A stretch of DNA of 64,000 nt from Hyphobacterium indicum (GTDB lineage: Bacteria; Pseudomonadota; Alphaproteobacteria; Caulobacterales; Maricaulaceae). This document shows positions 19,307 through 29,912 of this stretch, piece after piece. Below the pieces are notes generated by a model. The model ran no database searches. It was given only the letters and a program-made list of their open reading frames with translations, and was not told where the DNA came from. Numbering within the stretch: position 1 is the stretch's first letter; each line of letters starts with the position of its first letter. The stretch lies in NCBI RefSeq assembly GCF_003129605.1, contig NZ_QBDX01000004.1, positions 930,001 through 994,000 on the forward strand, given 5' to 3'. The position numbers and the translations under genes were made by a program.

Positions 19307-19323
19307 CGTGACAATCAGTCACG
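19307..19323. promoter_or_regulatory. short inverted repeat upstream of nitroreductase gene
   Basis: CGTGAC-AATCA-GTCACG is a 6-bp perfect inverted repeat 20 bp before the nitroreductase start. It could be a dimer-binding operator or the end of the nifU transcript. Nothing else clear in 19287-19369. Confidence 0.3.
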
Positions 19324-19369
19324 TAAGGCGCGATCAGGGCTCTATTAAGGTCAGAATCGGAAAAAGAGA

Positions 19370-19921
19370 TTATCCGACCGCGACAACCTCGCGGACTTCC
19401 GGCACATAATGCTTCAGAAGATTCTCGATACCGGACTTCAAGGTCATGGTTGATGACGGACAGCCCGCACAGGCTCCACGCATCACCAGCGCGACAATAC
19501 CGGTCTGCTCGTCAAAGCCCTTGAAGATGATATCCCCGCCATCGCGGGCGACCGCGGGGCGGACCCGTGTGTCGATGATCTCCTTGATCTCTTTCGCGGG
19601 ACCGCTGTCGGGCTCGAAATCCGCCTCGCCCCCATCCGCATCAAACAGCGCCGCACCGGACTGGAGCACATCCATGATCGTGCCCAGAAGCGCCGGTTTT
19701 ATATGCGGCCAGCCCACGGTTTCATCCTTGGAAACAGAGACATAGTCCGCGCCGCAAAAGACACCGGTCACACCATCCACCGCAAACAGTTCGCGTGCGA
19801 GCAAGGACGCTTCAGCCTCTTCCGGAGTTGCAAATTCCCTTGGAGACTCGGGCGCGATCTCGCGGCCGGGCAGGAATTTCATCGTGTTCGGATTGGGAGT
19901 GTCTTCCGTCTGGATAAACAT
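19370..19921 (-). CDS. NfuA/NifU-like Fe-S cluster carrier
   Basis: A 183-aa Fe-S scaffold/carrier. The N-terminal Nfu domain shows TEDTPNPNTMKFLPGREI; the C-terminal NifU domain (about 100-180) has DGGDIIFKGFDEQTGIVAL and the cluster-binding CxxC in GACAGCPSSTMTLKSG. I use the ATG at 19921, at which the conserved N-terminus begins. It is the form found next to tsaB and uspA genes in alphaproteobacteria. Such proteins hand [4Fe-4S] clusters to enzymes such as MiaB, HemW and Nth, all encoded in this window. Confidence 0.92.
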   Translation of the reverse strand: MFIQTEDTPNPNTMKFLPGREIAPESPREFATPEEAEASLLARELFAVDGVTGVFCGADYVSVSKDETVGWPHIKPALLGTIMDVLQSGAALFDADGGEADFEPDSGPAKEIKEIIDTRVRPAVARDGGDIIFKGFDEQTGIVALVMRGACAGCPSSTMTLKSGIENLLKHYVPEVREVVAVG

Positions 19922-19984
19922 GAGGAGTCCGTCCTGTCTGCCAGCTCCCACATGGCGCTTCTGGGCGCCGCCTGCAACCCTTCA

Positions 19985-20461
19985 TTATGTGAGGGCATCA
20001 ATCGCTTCGCGCGACAAACCACCCGGCACAACCGTTACAGGAATCGGCCGCGCACCGGTCAGTCCACGGCCGCGGGCCAGCGCGGTGACCAGTGGCCCGG
20101 GACCCTCTCCCGTCTCGGCAGCTCCCAGCACCAGAATGGAAATCGTGGAATCTTCCTCGATCAGATCAGCCATCGCGGACCGCAACTCGTCTTCCCGCAA
20201 GACCAGTTCCGGACGTTCGCCCAAAACGGCTTCCGCATCCTCAGCCAGCGCGTCCAGCAATTCGGTGGCTTCCTCCTCGGCCTCACGCCGCATGGTTTCG
20301 GAGACTCCGATCCAGTGATCGAAATTGGACGGTTCGATAACGGCCAGAAGGATCAGGCCGCACTCTGTGGCCTGCGCCCGCTTGGCAGCGAAATAGAGCG
20401 CGGTGCGGCACTCTTCGCTCTGATCAGCCACGACCAGAAATTTACGGCGGTGTTCGCTCAT
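19985..20461 (-). CDS. universal stress protein UspA family
   Basis: A 158-aa single UspA domain. N-terminal RKFLVVADQSEECRTALYFA is the first strand/helix of the fold; the end has ILVLGAAETGEGPGPLVTAL. The ATP-binding G2xG9G(S/T) motif is not clearly kept, so it may be the non-nucleotide-binding type. Start chosen at MSEHRRKF (20461); an ATG at 20491 is possible and neither has a strong ribosome site. Upstream of nifU and divergent from a membrane protein gene. Confidence 0.82.
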   Translation of the reverse strand: MSEHRRKFLVVADQSEECRTALYFAAKRAQATECGLILLAVIEPSNFDHWIGVSETMRREAEEEATELLDALAEDAEAVLGERPELVLREDELRSAMADLIEEDSTISILVLGAAETGEGPGPLVTALARGRGLTGARPIPVTVVPGGLSREAIDALT

Positions 20462-20514
20462 AATGCATAGATTTGGCCTGACACGCGCCATTCGTCCAGA
20501 TAGGAATGCGCCCC

Positions 20515-21069
20515 ATGACCGGAACCAGTTATTCAGATCGGCGTAATGCCACCGCGAAGGAACAGCTCATAGCACTGGAATCCAAGCGGATTTCCGTGAG
20601 CGAGCAGGGGACGCTGAAGCGCGCCATTGCGTTTGACGACATTACAGAAGTCCGCCTCGGGGTCGAAATGGCAGGCCGTGACAGCCAGGTCGTTTGCCGC
20701 ATCACCGCGACGGACGGGACGATCATCGTCTTCGGATCCCGCAGCTGGCAAAGCCTCGGCCAATGGGAGAATCGTGCGGTCGGATTCCGGGATTTCAATA
20801 CCGCCCTTCATCGCGCGCTTCTGCCTTATGCCGGGACAATCCGCTTTATCGAGGGCCAGCCGCTCTGGTTCGGCTTTGTCATGTCGGGCCTCGGCCTGAT
20901 GCTTGCCCTGCTCGGCGGCGGCTTCGCTCTTTTTCTGTTGCTGGATGAAAATCCAGTGGGTTTTGGCGGCCTGCCAGGGCTCATCATCGGCCTCTATCTG
21001 GCCTGGATGTTCCGGCCACGCCCGCAAAAACCCTATGATCCCAGGCTCTACGCAGACATGCTGTCCTAA
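20515..21069 (+). CDS. two-TM membrane protein of unknown function
   Basis: A 184-aa protein I do not recognise. The first 110 residues are soluble and strand-rich (KRISVSEQGTLKRAIAFDDI, then TATDGTIIVFGSRS), looking like a PH-like domain. Two hydrophobic helices follow (about 123-142 and 150-167), with a short basic C-terminus. AGGA at 20502-20505 is 9 nt from the ATG at 20515 and touches the ATG at 20506, so I prefer 20515. The 3' end overlaps the convergent copper-chaperone gene by 4 bp. Confidence 0.65.
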   Translation: MTGTSYSDRRNATAKEQLIALESKRISVSEQGTLKRAIAFDDITEVRLGVEMAGRDSQVVCRITATDGTIIVFGSRSWQSLGQWENRAVGFRDFNTALHRALLPYAGTIRFIEGQPLWFGFVMSGLGLMLALLGGGFALFLLLDENPVGFGGLPGLIIGLYLAWMFRPRPQKPYDPRLYADMLS

Positions 21070-21572
21070 TCGGCCGATAGCTCCGGCGGCATGGATTGCA
21101 CAGCAAGGCGGACCGGAACCGCACCGGCATTCTGGAAGGTCAGCATCCCGTTCACTGTCTCGCCTTCGGATACAGCCGGCAGGCCAAACACCATCAGATG
21201 CAGACTACCCGGCGCGAATATCAGAGGGCCGTCTTCTCCGATGCGCTGCGGACCGACCTCCCGCATCTGCATGACGCCATCTCCGGTCATGAAGTGCCCG
21301 TGCAGCTCGACCCGTTCCGCCCCGTCGATCCTTGCCGAGAGCAATACGTCTTCAAATCCCTCGGCGAGGTTGGCAGTGAAATAGGCGGCCGTGACATCCC
21401 GTCCTGCCGGGTGGGGCCGCATCCATGCAGCACGAATTTCGATCACGCTTTCCTGCCCGGCAACGGACACGGGGCTTTCCACTTCCGGAAGCGGGGGGGC
21501 AGACGGCCGGTTTTCCGGCGCTTCGCAGGCCGCAAGAATCAGGGCCGGGACAATCGCAAGATAACATCGCAT
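21066..21572 (-). CDS. PCu(A)C-type copper chaperone lipoprotein
   Basis: A 168-aa exported protein. The signal ends in a lipobox (ALILAAC, Cys15), so it is lipid-anchored. The copper-binding PCuAC (DUF461) pattern is present: His in VELHGHFM, Met in GVMQMREV, then His-x-Met in PGSLHLMVFGL. These periplasmic chaperones pass Cu(I) to the CuA site of cytochrome oxidase, usually with SCO1; no SCO1 gene is visible nearby. Lnt from this window would acylate it. Confidence 0.88.
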   Translation of the reverse strand: MRCYLAIVPALILAACEAPENRPSAPPLPEVESPVSVAGQESVIEIRAAWMRPHPAGRDVTAAYFTANLAEGFEDVLLSARIDGAERVELHGHFMTGDGVMQMREVGPQRIGEDGPLIFAPGSLHLMVFGLPAVSEGETVNGMLTFQNAGAVPVRLAVQSMPPELSAD

Positions 21573-21631
21573 GGGCGCGCTCCTTTTGCCGCTGTACTAG
21601 CGCCAGAGGACGGCCCTGACCATGCGGCGGT

Positions 21632-22660
21632 TTATCCCCAATAGCCGACGATTTCCTTGACGTCCCTGATGACCGGTCCGGCCACAGCGCGGGCACGCTC
21701 GGCCCCGCGGGTCAGAATAAGGTCGATTTCTGCGGGGTCGGCGATCAGGCGCGCGTATTCATTGGCCACAGGCGACAGGCGTTCGACCGCCAGTTCGGCC
21801 AGTTTCGGCTTGAACACGCCAAAACCCTGTCCGCCGAATTCGGAAATCACCTTCTCCTTCGTCGAACCTTCCAATGCCGCATAAATGCCGATGAGGTTGA
21901 GCGCTTCAGGGCGATCACCCAGCTCTTCCAGAGAGGCGGGAAGCGGTTCTGGATCCGTTTTGGCCTTCTTGATCTTGCGTGCGATTGTGTCGGCATCATC
22001 CGCCAGATTAATGCGGGAGAGGTCGGACGGGTCGGACTTCGACATCTTCTTCGATCCGTCCTTCAGCGACATGATGCGCGTGCCCGCCCCCTGGATATAG
22101 GGGTCGGGAAGCGGGAAAAAGCCTTCACAATCAAAGTCACGCATGAAGCGGGCCGCGATATCGCGGGACAATTCCAGATGCTGTTTCTGGTCTTCGCCGA
22201 CCGGCACATGGGTCGCCTTGTAAACCAGAATGTCGGCGGCCTGCAGCACGGGGTAAGTAAAAAGACCCACGCTGGCACGCTCCTTGTCCTTGCCGGCCTT
22301 GTCCTTGAATTGCGTCATTCGCTCCAGCCAGCCTAGACGGGCCACGCACTGGAATATCCAGGCAAGTTCGGCATGCGCCGTCACAGCGGATTGTGCAAAC
22401 AACGCGGATTTTTCGGGATCAACACCGGATGCGATATAGGCCGCGGCAGCCTGGCGAACCTTGTCCGGCAGACCTCGTGCGTCATGCGGCATGGTGATGG
22501 CGTGCATATCCACTACGCAATAGAAACACTCCGCGCCGCTATCCTGCAGCGTTACCCAGTTCACCAGCGCGCCGAGATAGTTTCCCAGATGAAGCCCGCC
22601 CGTAGGCTGCATGCCCGAGAGGATGCGTTGGGGCCCGGAATAGGTTTGCGCGTCAGTCAT
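21632..22660 (-). CDS. trpS: tryptophanyl-tRNA synthetase
   Basis: Class I synthetase charging tRNA-Trp. The 342-aa product has the HIGH-type motif in [16 protein letters not shown] (about 19-34) and KMSKS in [14 protein letters not shown] (about 205). Length matches TrpS. It follows murJ on the minus strand with 41 bp between, as in many alphaproteobacteria. Confidence 0.97.
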   Translation of the reverse strand: MTDAQTYSGPQRILSGMQPTGGLHLGNYLGALVNWVTLQDSGAECFYCVVDMHAITMPHDARGLPDKVRQAAAAYIASGVDPEKSALFAQSAVTAHAELAWIFQCVARLGWLERMTQFKDKAGKDKERASVGLFTYPVLQAADILVYKATHVPVGEDQKQHLELSRDIAARFMRDFDCEGFFPLPDPYIQGAGTRIMSLKDGSKKMSKSDPSDLSRINLADDADTIARKIKKAKTDPEPLPASLEELGDRPEALNLIGIYAALEGSTKEKVISEFGGQGFGVFKPKLAELAVERLSPVANEYARLIADPAEIDLILTRGAERARAVAGPVIRDVKEIVGYWG

Positions 22661-22701
22661 GATCTCACTCGAATGCAGGATGCAAAAAGGAAGGCCCGCG
22701 T

Positions 22702-24264
22702 TTAGCCACGCGCGAAAGCGTGACGCAACTCCGAAATCCGCAACCCGCCTGAGAGCATGGCAAAAAGGCTATAGGCCACCAGCCCGATTCCAGATGCAGC
22801 GACAGCGGTCAGAAGCCGCGAGCCGATCAACAGATCGGTCATGGGTTCCCGGTACAGGGTCAGGGCATACATCACGCCGCCGGCAAGCACTGCCGAGACC
22901 AATAATCTGGGCAAGGCGCGTTTCAGACGCTTGTCGATATCAAGCCCGCTCCGCCGCGCCAGAAAGAAGGCCAGCAATCCCGCATTCACCCAGCCGGCAA
23001 ACGAGGTCGCAGCCGCCAGTCCGACATGGCCACGATCCGGCGCAAAGTCGCGAATCCAGAAGAAAGCTGCTGCCCCGATCACAATGTTCAACACCATGGA
23101 GACCGCAGCAAATTTCATCGGCGTCATTGTGTCTTCCCGCGCAAAAAAGCCTGGCGAGAACACCTTGATCAGGACAAAGGCCGGAAGACCCAGGGCGAAA
23201 GCCTGGACCGCCAGTTTTGTCGCTTCGGAATCTTCTGCTGTGAACGCGCCGCGCTGAAACAGGCCCTCAACCAGAAGGCCCGGCATGACCAGCAAGGCGG
23301 CGGCGGCCGGCAGGGTCAGCGCCATTGAAATTTCCACAGCCCGGTTGGTCGCATCCATGGCGCCCTGGTCATCACCGGCTTTCAGTCGTCTGGAAAGGGT
23401 CGGCAAGAGTGCTACGCCCATCGCGATGCCGATGACACCCAGAGGCAGCTGATACAGCCGGTCCGCGTAATACAGCAACGCAACAGCGCCATCCTGCAGG
23501 GTCGCAATCAGCTGACTGATGACAATATTGATCTGGGTCACGCCGCCGGCAATCGCGCCCGGTACGCCCAGCACGATGAGGCGGCGGACTTTCGGCGTCA
23601 GCTGCGGCACGCGCAGGCCCAGCCGGATCCCGGACCGGCGGCATCCCCAATAGAGCATGACCGCCTGAACAACCCCGGAGACGGGTACCGCGATCGTGAT
23701 CCACAGGCCTGTGGTTTCCGGATTTCGCGGGGCCACAAGTAACACGCCGATCATGACGATATTCAGCGCAATCGGGGCCGCCGCTGACAATGCGAACCGG
23801 TCATGCGCATTCAGCGTCCCTCCCATCATTGCGGTCAGCGAGACAAGCAGGAGGTAAGGCATGGTGATCTGCGTAAAAAGCACCGTCATTTCGAACAGGC
23901 CCGGCTCATCGACAAATCCCGGCGCAATGCCCCGGATGATGACGGGCATGAAAATCTGCGCCATGACCGTCAGAGCAGACAGCGTCACGATCATCACCGA
24001 CAGTGTGTCACGCGCAAACCGCCTGGCTTCGTCCCGGCCTTCGCCTTCCAGCGTCCGCGAATAAAGCGGAATATAGGCCGCATTGAATGCGCCCTCGGCA
24101 AAAAAACGGCGAAACAGGTTGGGAAAACGGAAAGCGACAACGAAGGCTTCCGCCACAGGCCCTGTACCCAGCGCCGCGGCCAGCAATATCTCGCGCAAAA
24201 AGCCCAGCACCCGGCTGATGGCGGTAAACCCGCCAACAACGAAAGTGGATCGGAGCAATCGCAT
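22702..24264 (-). CDS. murJ: lipid II flippase MurJ
   Basis: MurJ moves lipid II across the inner membrane for peptidoglycan synthesis. The 520-aa product is polytopic (about 14 helices) and starts with the family hallmark [20 protein letters not shown], followed by [20 protein letters not shown]. The charged cavity residues are kept. It starts 2 bp after glnD, the conserved glnD-murJ-trpS order. Confidence 0.96.
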   Translation of the reverse strand: MRLLRSTFVVGGFTAISRVLGFLREILLAAALGTGPVAEAFVVAFRFPNLFRRFFAEGAFNAAYIPLYSRTLEGEGRDEARRFARDTLSVMIVTLSALTVMAQIFMPVIIRGIAPGFVDEPGLFEMTVLFTQITMPYLLLVSLTAMMGGTLNAHDRFALSAAAPIALNIVMIGVLLVAPRNPETTGLWITIAVPVSGVVQAVMLYWGCRRSGIRLGLRVPQLTPKVRRLIVLGVPGAIAGGVTQINIVISQLIATLQDGAVALLYYADRLYQLPLGVIGIAMGVALLPTLSRRLKAGDDQGAMDATNRAVEISMALTLPAAAALLVMPGLLVEGLFQRGAFTAEDSEATKLAVQAFALGLPAFVLIKVFSPGFFAREDTMTPMKFAAVSMVLNIVIGAAAFFWIRDFAPDRGHVGLAAATSFAGWVNAGLLAFFLARRSGLDIDKRLKRALPRLLVSAVLAGGVMYALTLYREPMTDLLIGSRLLTAVAASGIGLVAYSLFAMLSGGLRISELRHAFARG

Positions 24265-24266
24265 CG

Positions 24267-27086
24267 TCAGCGCCCGGCGCTTGCCCGGGCGCGGGCCAGC
24301 CCGCGCGTCCGTGCGGTTTCTTCAATGCGGGCCTCTTCTTCCGCCAGCACTGCCAGCAAAGCCGCCTTGATGTCGGCGATCTGTGCCGTATCCGAAAGCT
24401 TCTGGCCGTCCTTCAACACATAGAAGACATCTGTGGCGCGTTCGCCATAACCGTCAATGCGGGCCGATTGCAAAGCCAGCCCGGCATCGGCCAGCACTTC
24501 CGAGAGATCCGCCAGCAAGCCCGGACGATCCCGGCCCGACGCCTCGATCAGGGTCGCGGTTTCTGCGGCCTGCTGATCGATTGATACGGACGGAATAACG
24601 GTAAAGGCCGTTGCCCGGCGCGTCAGGCGTTGCGCGGGCCGCGTCCCGGATCGTGATTTCGACCCTGATGCAGCCCGGCGGACACGCTCGGCAAGGGCAT
24701 CCCGGGCCCGCTCACGGTCATACCCGTAGGGTTGGCCGGATGCGTCCTGTACATAGAAAACGTCAAACGCCTCACCGGAGGCTGTCGTCGAGACCTGTGC
24801 ACCCACAACATTGGCGCCCAGCTGCGCAAGCACGGCAACAATGTCTGCAAACAACCGGTCCCGGTCCGGTGCAATCATCATGACTTCAGTGGCGGCCCGG
24901 CGTTTGTCGATCCGCGCCGCCGCCGCGACCAGGTCTCCACGCGCCCGGGCGGCGCGTACGAAGGCTGCGTGCCGTAAACGGTCTGCTTCCGAAAAGGACA
25001 GCCAGTAGGAATCATCCAGATCAGCGGTCCAGTTCCGGGCGAATTCATCGTCCACCCGCTTCAGTTTTTCGCGGAACAGGGCACGGGCATCATCCGCCTG
25101 TCCCTTAAGAAGGGCCCGGATCTCCGCTTCACCTTCACCGGATGTATCACCTTCGAGCACATTGCGCGTTGCAGAGTAGAGATCGCGCAACAACTGTCCT
25201 TTCCAGCCATTCCAGATGCCGGGACCGACCGAACGGATATCAATCACTGTCAGGAGCGTCAGCAGGTTCAATCGCTCCATCGAGCCAACCTCCCGGGCAA
25301 ACTCGATCACCGTGCGCGGGTCGCCGATATCGCGCCTTTGTGCTGTGTCGCTCATGAGAAGATGCGAACGGACCAGCCAGGCCACGAGTTCGACCTCCGC
25401 TTTCGGCAAACCGAGGCGCGTACAGGCCATGCGGGCCTGAAGCGCGCCCTCGACGCACTGATCCCCCTTGCCCTTGCCGGTGTCATGCAGCAGCGCGGCC
25501 AGATGCAGTGCCCGCCGGTTCTTGATGTCGTGGACAATCTTTGTGGCGATCGGGTGATCATTGGGGTGATCCCCGGTTTCAATTTCGCGCAACAGGCCGA
25601 TCAGTTGCAGCGTGTGTTCATCAACCGTGTAACGGTGATACATGTTGAACTGGGTGCGGGCGACAATACTGCCAAACTCGGGCAGGAATTTCCCCAGAAG
25701 CCCGGCTTCGGTCATCAGCCGCAAGACCAGTTGCGGCGCCGCCGAATCCAGCAGGATGGAGAAAAACACCCGGACCGCACGCGGATCCGACCGGAAATCA
25801 TCGTCAATCAGGCGTATATTCTGACCCACCACCGCAATCGCATCAGGATGCAGATCCGTCCCCATTGCCGAAGCCGCCCAGAACAGCCGCATCAACAGGA
25901 CGGGATCGTTCTCGATCGCCACATCGGCAGCAAAATCAAGACGGCCATCGACCAGCCGGAATGCTGCATCGACCGGCTCTCCGAGCGTGTCCTTCTCGGG
26001 CAGAAAGCGCGCCAGGCCGCGCGGGCGCGATTTGCGGTGGTCCGCTTCCAGCTTGGCGCACACAAGCCGTGTCAGGCTGCCGACATCCATCGCGGTCAGG
26101 AAATACCGCCGCATGAAACGCTCCACCGCGCTTTCCGCCTCGGCATCGTCAAATCCCATACGCGCAGCGATTTCCGGCTGGATGTCAAAGGTCAGCCGGT
26201 CATCCTTGCCGCCGATAATGGCGTGAATGTGGAAACGGATCGTCCAGAAAAAATCAGACGCGCGCAGATATTTCTCGACATCAGAGACGGTCAGAAGCCC
26301 GGAGGAAACCCAGCGCTCGAAAGCGTCGGCGCCGTAGAGGAATTGCGCCAGCCAGCGCATCAGTTGCAGATCACGCAGCCCGCCCTTGGATTCCTTCAGA
26401 TTGGGTTCGACCGTATAGCGCGAACGGCCCGCTTTCGCGATCCGGCTGTCCCGCTCGGCCAGCTTGGCTTCAACAAAGGCAGCGCCTTTTGACTGAGCTT
26501 CATCACGGAGCGCCTGACGCAGCTTTTCGGCAAGACCGGGATCGCCGGCAATATGCCGCAATGACAAAAGCGATGTGCGTTCGCCGATATTCGTATCAGC
26601 GATCTTCAGCGTTTCATCAATCGTGCGGACAGCCCCGCCGCCGATATCCAGCCCGCAATCCCACAACACATAGATGACCTGCTCCAGAAAGGCGTTCTGG
26701 GCCTTGCTGGCGCGGTCCGGTTTTATGAAAAGAATATCGATATCCGAGCTCGGCGCGAGTTCTCCGGCACCATAACCCCCGATCGCCAGAAGCGATATGC
26801 CATCCGCGGGTTTGCCCGCTTCTGCTGCCAGTGAATCGAACACCGCGCCAAGCACGGCATTCATGACGCCCGATAGAAAGCGCGCAGCCTCCAGCCCGCC
26901 ACTGGCTCCGTCCAGCTTGCGGAACGCTGCCTCCCGCCCGGCCTCGATAGATGCCTTTATGCGGGTAATCGCGGCCAGACGCGCTGCGGTGTCCTGCCAG
27001 CCCTTGCCGCCCAGCGCCGCTGCCAGTTCAGCACGCAGTTTCAATCCATCAAGGGATGCCGGAAGCGAGGAAACAAGCATTGTCAC
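24267..27086 (-). CDS. glnD: bifunctional uridylyltransferase/uridylyl-removing enzyme GlnD
   Basis: GlnD senses glutamine and uridylylates or de-uridylylates PII proteins, setting nitrogen status. The 939-aa product has the nucleotidyltransferase site GGYGAGELAPSSDIDILF (about 105-122), the PII-uridylyltransferase helical region, an HD hydrolase domain (LHLAALLHDTGKGKGD, about 530) and two C-terminal ACT domains (about 720-800 and 835-920). The common arginine of GGYGRGEL is Ala here; the catalytic Asp pair is present, so I still expect activity. Full length. Confidence 0.97.
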   Translation of the reverse strand: MTMLVSSLPASLDGLKLRAELAAALGGKGWQDTAARLAAITRIKASIEAGREAAFRKLDGASGGLEAARFLSGVMNAVLGAVFDSLAAEAGKPADGISLLAIGGYGAGELAPSSDIDILFIKPDRASKAQNAFLEQVIYVLWDCGLDIGGGAVRTIDETLKIADTNIGERTSLLSLRHIAGDPGLAEKLRQALRDEAQSKGAAFVEAKLAERDSRIAKAGRSRYTVEPNLKESKGGLRDLQLMRWLAQFLYGADAFERWVSSGLLTVSDVEKYLRASDFFWTIRFHIHAIIGGKDDRLTFDIQPEIAARMGFDDAEAESAVERFMRRYFLTAMDVGSLTRLVCAKLEADHRKSRPRGLARFLPEKDTLGEPVDAAFRLVDGRLDFAADVAIENDPVLLMRLFWAASAMGTDLHPDAIAVVGQNIRLIDDDFRSDPRAVRVFFSILLDSAAPQLVLRLMTEAGLLGKFLPEFGSIVARTQFNMYHRYTVDEHTLQLIGLLREIETGDHPNDHPIATKIVHDIKNRRALHLAALLHDTGKGKGDQCVEGALQARMACTRLGLPKAEVELVAWLVRSHLLMSDTAQRRDIGDPRTVIEFAREVGSMERLNLLTLLTVIDIRSVGPGIWNGWKGQLLRDLYSATRNVLEGDTSGEGEAEIRALLKGQADDARALFREKLKRVDDEFARNWTADLDDSYWLSFSEADRLRHAAFVRAARARGDLVAAAARIDKRRAATEVMMIAPDRDRLFADIVAVLAQLGANVVGAQVSTTASGEAFDVFYVQDASGQPYGYDRERARDALAERVRRAASGSKSRSGTRPAQRLTRRATAFTVIPSVSIDQQAAETATLIEASGRDRPGLLADLSEVLADAGLALQSARIDGYGERATDVFYVLKDGQKLSDTAQIADIKAALLAVLAEEEARIEETARTRGLARARASAGR

Positions 27087-27113
27087 CGGTTCTAGCGCGC
27101 GCCGTCTTTTGCG

Positions 27114-29792
27114 TCACTCATTGTCTTCGCCGGACAGGCGCTTCAGCTCATAAAGACAGTCCAGCGCCTCCCGCGGGCTCAGCCGGTCCGGATCAATCCG
27201 CTTCATCCGCTCGGACAATTGTGAGGGTTTTGCGGGCGCGGCCACAGGCATCGCCGAGAAAAGCGGTAATTCCGCCAGCGCCGCGGCCGGGGCATCTTCA
27301 CTTTCGAGGCGCTCGAGAATGGTTGTCGCCCGCGCTATGGCAGCCGGAGGCAATCCGGCGCGCCGGGCCACTTCAATGCCATAGGACCTGTCGGCCGGCC
27401 CTTCGGCGACCTGGTGCAAAAAGACCAGCTCGCCTTTCCATTCCCGCGCCCTGAGACTCAGATTCCCGGCGGCCGACAGCTCTTCAGCCAATCGGGTCAT
27501 CTCGTGATAATGCGTCGCGAACAGTGCACGGCAGGTATTGATCTCATGCAGGTGCTCTGCTGCGGCCCACGCGATGGACAATCCGTCAAAGGTCGAGGTT
27601 CCGCGTCCCACTTCATCAAGGATCACAAAGCTCCGGTGTGTCGCCTGATTGAGGATCGCGGCGGTTTCAACCATTTCATTCATGAATGTGGAACGCCCGC
27701 GTGCAAGATCATCCGCCGCGCCGACGCGCGAAAACAGCCGGTCGGCAATTCCGATACGCGCCCGTGCCGCAGGCACATACAGCCCGGCCTGTGCCAGAAT
27801 GATCATCAGGGCATTCTGCCGCAGATAGGTCGATTTACCGGCCATATTCGGACCGGTCACCAGCAAGAGACGGGCGCCGGATTTTCCGTTTCCTGACATA
27901 TGACAGTCATTGGGCGTGAATCCGGCTTCGCCATCGCGTTTCAGCGCGGCTTCGACCACCGGATGACGCCCGCTTTCAATCTCGAAGACCGCCTCCTCCG
28001 CCAGGTCCGGACGCGTCCAGTTTGCACGCCGTGCAAATTCGGCATTGGCCGTTGCCACATCGATCTCGGCAAGCGCCCGGGCTATGGAGCGGATGGTTTC
28101 AGCATTATGCTCCACCCGGTCCCGGAATCCGCCAAAGGCCTCCACTTCGAGCGCCAGGGCCCGGCCGGCTGCACCGGCAATTTTTGATTCCAGCTCCGCC
28201 AGCTCCGTCGTGGTAAAGCGCACCGCATTGGCCATGGTCTGGCGATGAATGAAGCCATCATGTGCCATCAGCGGGTCGGCATGGCGCGCACTGACTTCCA
28301 CGAAATAGCCCAGCACATTGTTATGCTTGACCTTCAGATTGGTAACGCCTGTGGCCTCTGAATAGGTTTTTTGCAGACCCGCAATCAGCTTCCGGGAATC
28401 GTCGCGCAAGGCCCGCGCTTCATCCAGCGCCGCAATCCAGCCTTCGGCGATAAAGCCACCATCCCGGGCAAACAGTCCCGGTTCTTCAACTAGCGCGGCT
28501 TCGAGATCAGCGACCAGGGAACGAAGCCCTTCAAATTCCTGAACATTTAAGGCTTCGGCCAGCTTTGCCAGCCTTTCGGGCACGTCCAGTCCAGGCCCCG
28601 GAACCAATATGGCAGACAGATTTTGCGCTTCTGTCAGGGTTCGCCGCAGAGCAGAAAGATCGCGGGGGCCACCGCGCGACAGGACAAGGCGCGACAGCGC
28701 GCGTTCCGGATCACCCGCCGCCTTCAGCCGGTCCCGCACCGTCGCGCTGGTGGGCGAATTCAGAAAATATGTAAGCAGATCCAGCCGCGAATTGATTTCG
28801 GCAGGATCGGTCGAGGGCCGGTTCAGCCGGGCGGAGAGGAGGCGGGCACCGGGTGCCGTCACAGTCCCGTCAATCGCGTCCAGCAAGGACCCCTTGCGTT
28901 GCCCGGCCAGCGTCCGGTCTATTTCCAGGCTGGCTCGCGTCGCGGGATCAATGAGCAGGGCGCCCCCGCTCCGGACCTGCCGGGGCGCGGAAAGTTTCGC
29001 CGGAGCCCCGGCCTGCGCCAGTTCCAGATAGTCGAGCAAGGCACCCAGCGCCGCCGTTTCCGCCGACGTGAAATCACCGAACGCATCGAGCGAATCCACA
29101 CCAAAGCGTTCCTTCAGTCTCCGTGTGGCTGACTTTGCATCGAATTTGGCGCGCGCCAGTGGCGTGATCCGGCCACGCCCGACCCATGCTGCGGCCGCTA
29201 CAAAATACTCTTCCGGCACCAGCAATTCCGCCGGATTGAGCGCACCCAGCTCGGCCGGTATCCCGGCCTCGTCGACAGCGCTTGCAGCAAATTCACCCGT
29301 GGAAACTTCCGCCCAGGCAATAGCCATTCCGCCAGAGGCCGATGGGGCAAAAGCCGCGATCCGGTTGGACGCTCTCGCCTCCAGCAGCGAATCTTCCGTC
29401 AGCGTGCCGGGCGTAACAATCCGCGCAAGTCCGCGCTGAACAGTTTTGGCGCCCCTTGCCTTGGCGGCCGCCGGATCTTCCAGTTGTTCGCCCACCGCGA
29501 CCTTGAAACCGGCGCGAATCAGGCGGGCCAGATAGGCTTCCGCGGTCGCCGCCGGAACACCGCACATCGGAATGGGTTCGCCCTGATGCTGGCCCCTCTG
29601 GGTCAACGCAATGTCCAGCGCCTCTGCCGCCCGTTTCGCATCGTCGAAGAAGAGTTCATAGAAATCGCCCATCCGGTAGAAGAGCAAGGCATCCTTCGGC
29701 GTTTCCTCGCGCAGGGCGAGGAATTGCGCCATCATCGGCGTTGCGCCATCGGGGCTGGGAAACTGGCGGTCGGAGAGCGTGGGATCAGTCAT
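27114..29792 (-). CDS. mutS: DNA mismatch repair protein MutS
   Basis: MutS recognises mismatches and starts methyl-independent or -directed repair. With start MTDPTLSDRQ it is 892 aa. The mismatch-stacking Phe and partner Glu are F44 and E46 in MGDFYELFF. The ATPase shows Walker A GPNMAGKSTYLRQ (about 648-660), Walker B VILDEVGRGTST, and helix-turn-helix and C-terminal dimer regions. A TTG at 29831 in frame would add 13 residues that do not look conserved. Divergent from maeB. Confidence 0.97.
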   Translation of the reverse strand: MTDPTLSDRQFPSPDGATPMMAQFLALREETPKDALLFYRMGDFYELFFDDAKRAAEALDIALTQRGQHQGEPIPMCGVPAATAEAYLARLIRAGFKVAVGEQLEDPAAAKARGAKTVQRGLARIVTPGTLTEDSLLEARASNRIAAFAPSASGGMAIAWAEVSTGEFAASAVDEAGIPAELGALNPAELLVPEEYFVAAAAWVGRGRITPLARAKFDAKSATRRLKERFGVDSLDAFGDFTSAETAALGALLDYLELAQAGAPAKLSAPRQVRSGGALLIDPATRASLEIDRTLAGQRKGSLLDAIDGTVTAPGARLLSARLNRPSTDPAEINSRLDLLTYFLNSPTSATVRDRLKAAGDPERALSRLVLSRGGPRDLSALRRTLTEAQNLSAILVPGPGLDVPERLAKLAEALNVQEFEGLRSLVADLEAALVEEPGLFARDGGFIAEGWIAALDEARALRDDSRKLIAGLQKTYSEATGVTNLKVKHNNVLGYFVEVSARHADPLMAHDGFIHRQTMANAVRFTTTELAELESKIAGAAGRALALEVEAFGGFRDRVEHNAETIRSIARALAEIDVATANAEFARRANWTRPDLAEEAVFEIESGRHPVVEAALKRDGEAGFTPNDCHMSGNGKSGARLLLVTGPNMAGKSTYLRQNALMIILAQAGLYVPAARARIGIADRLFSRVGAADDLARGRSTFMNEMVETAAILNQATHRSFVILDEVGRGTSTFDGLSIAWAAAEHLHEINTCRALFATHYHEMTRLAEELSAAGNLSLRAREWKGELVFLHQVAEGPADRSYGIEVARRAGLPPAAIARATTILERLESEDAPAAALAELPLFSAMPVAAPAKPSQLSERMKRIDPDRLSPREALDCLYELKRLSGEDNE

Positions 29793-29912
29793 GAAGCACG
29801 GGAAATTGGCCGGGATTCGTGAGCTCTGCAAGCGGCCTTGACGCTTGCGTCGGACGCGCGCGGCGTTAGGGTCGAACCTGCCCTTCCCGCGATCCGCTCA
29901 GGAACACAATAG

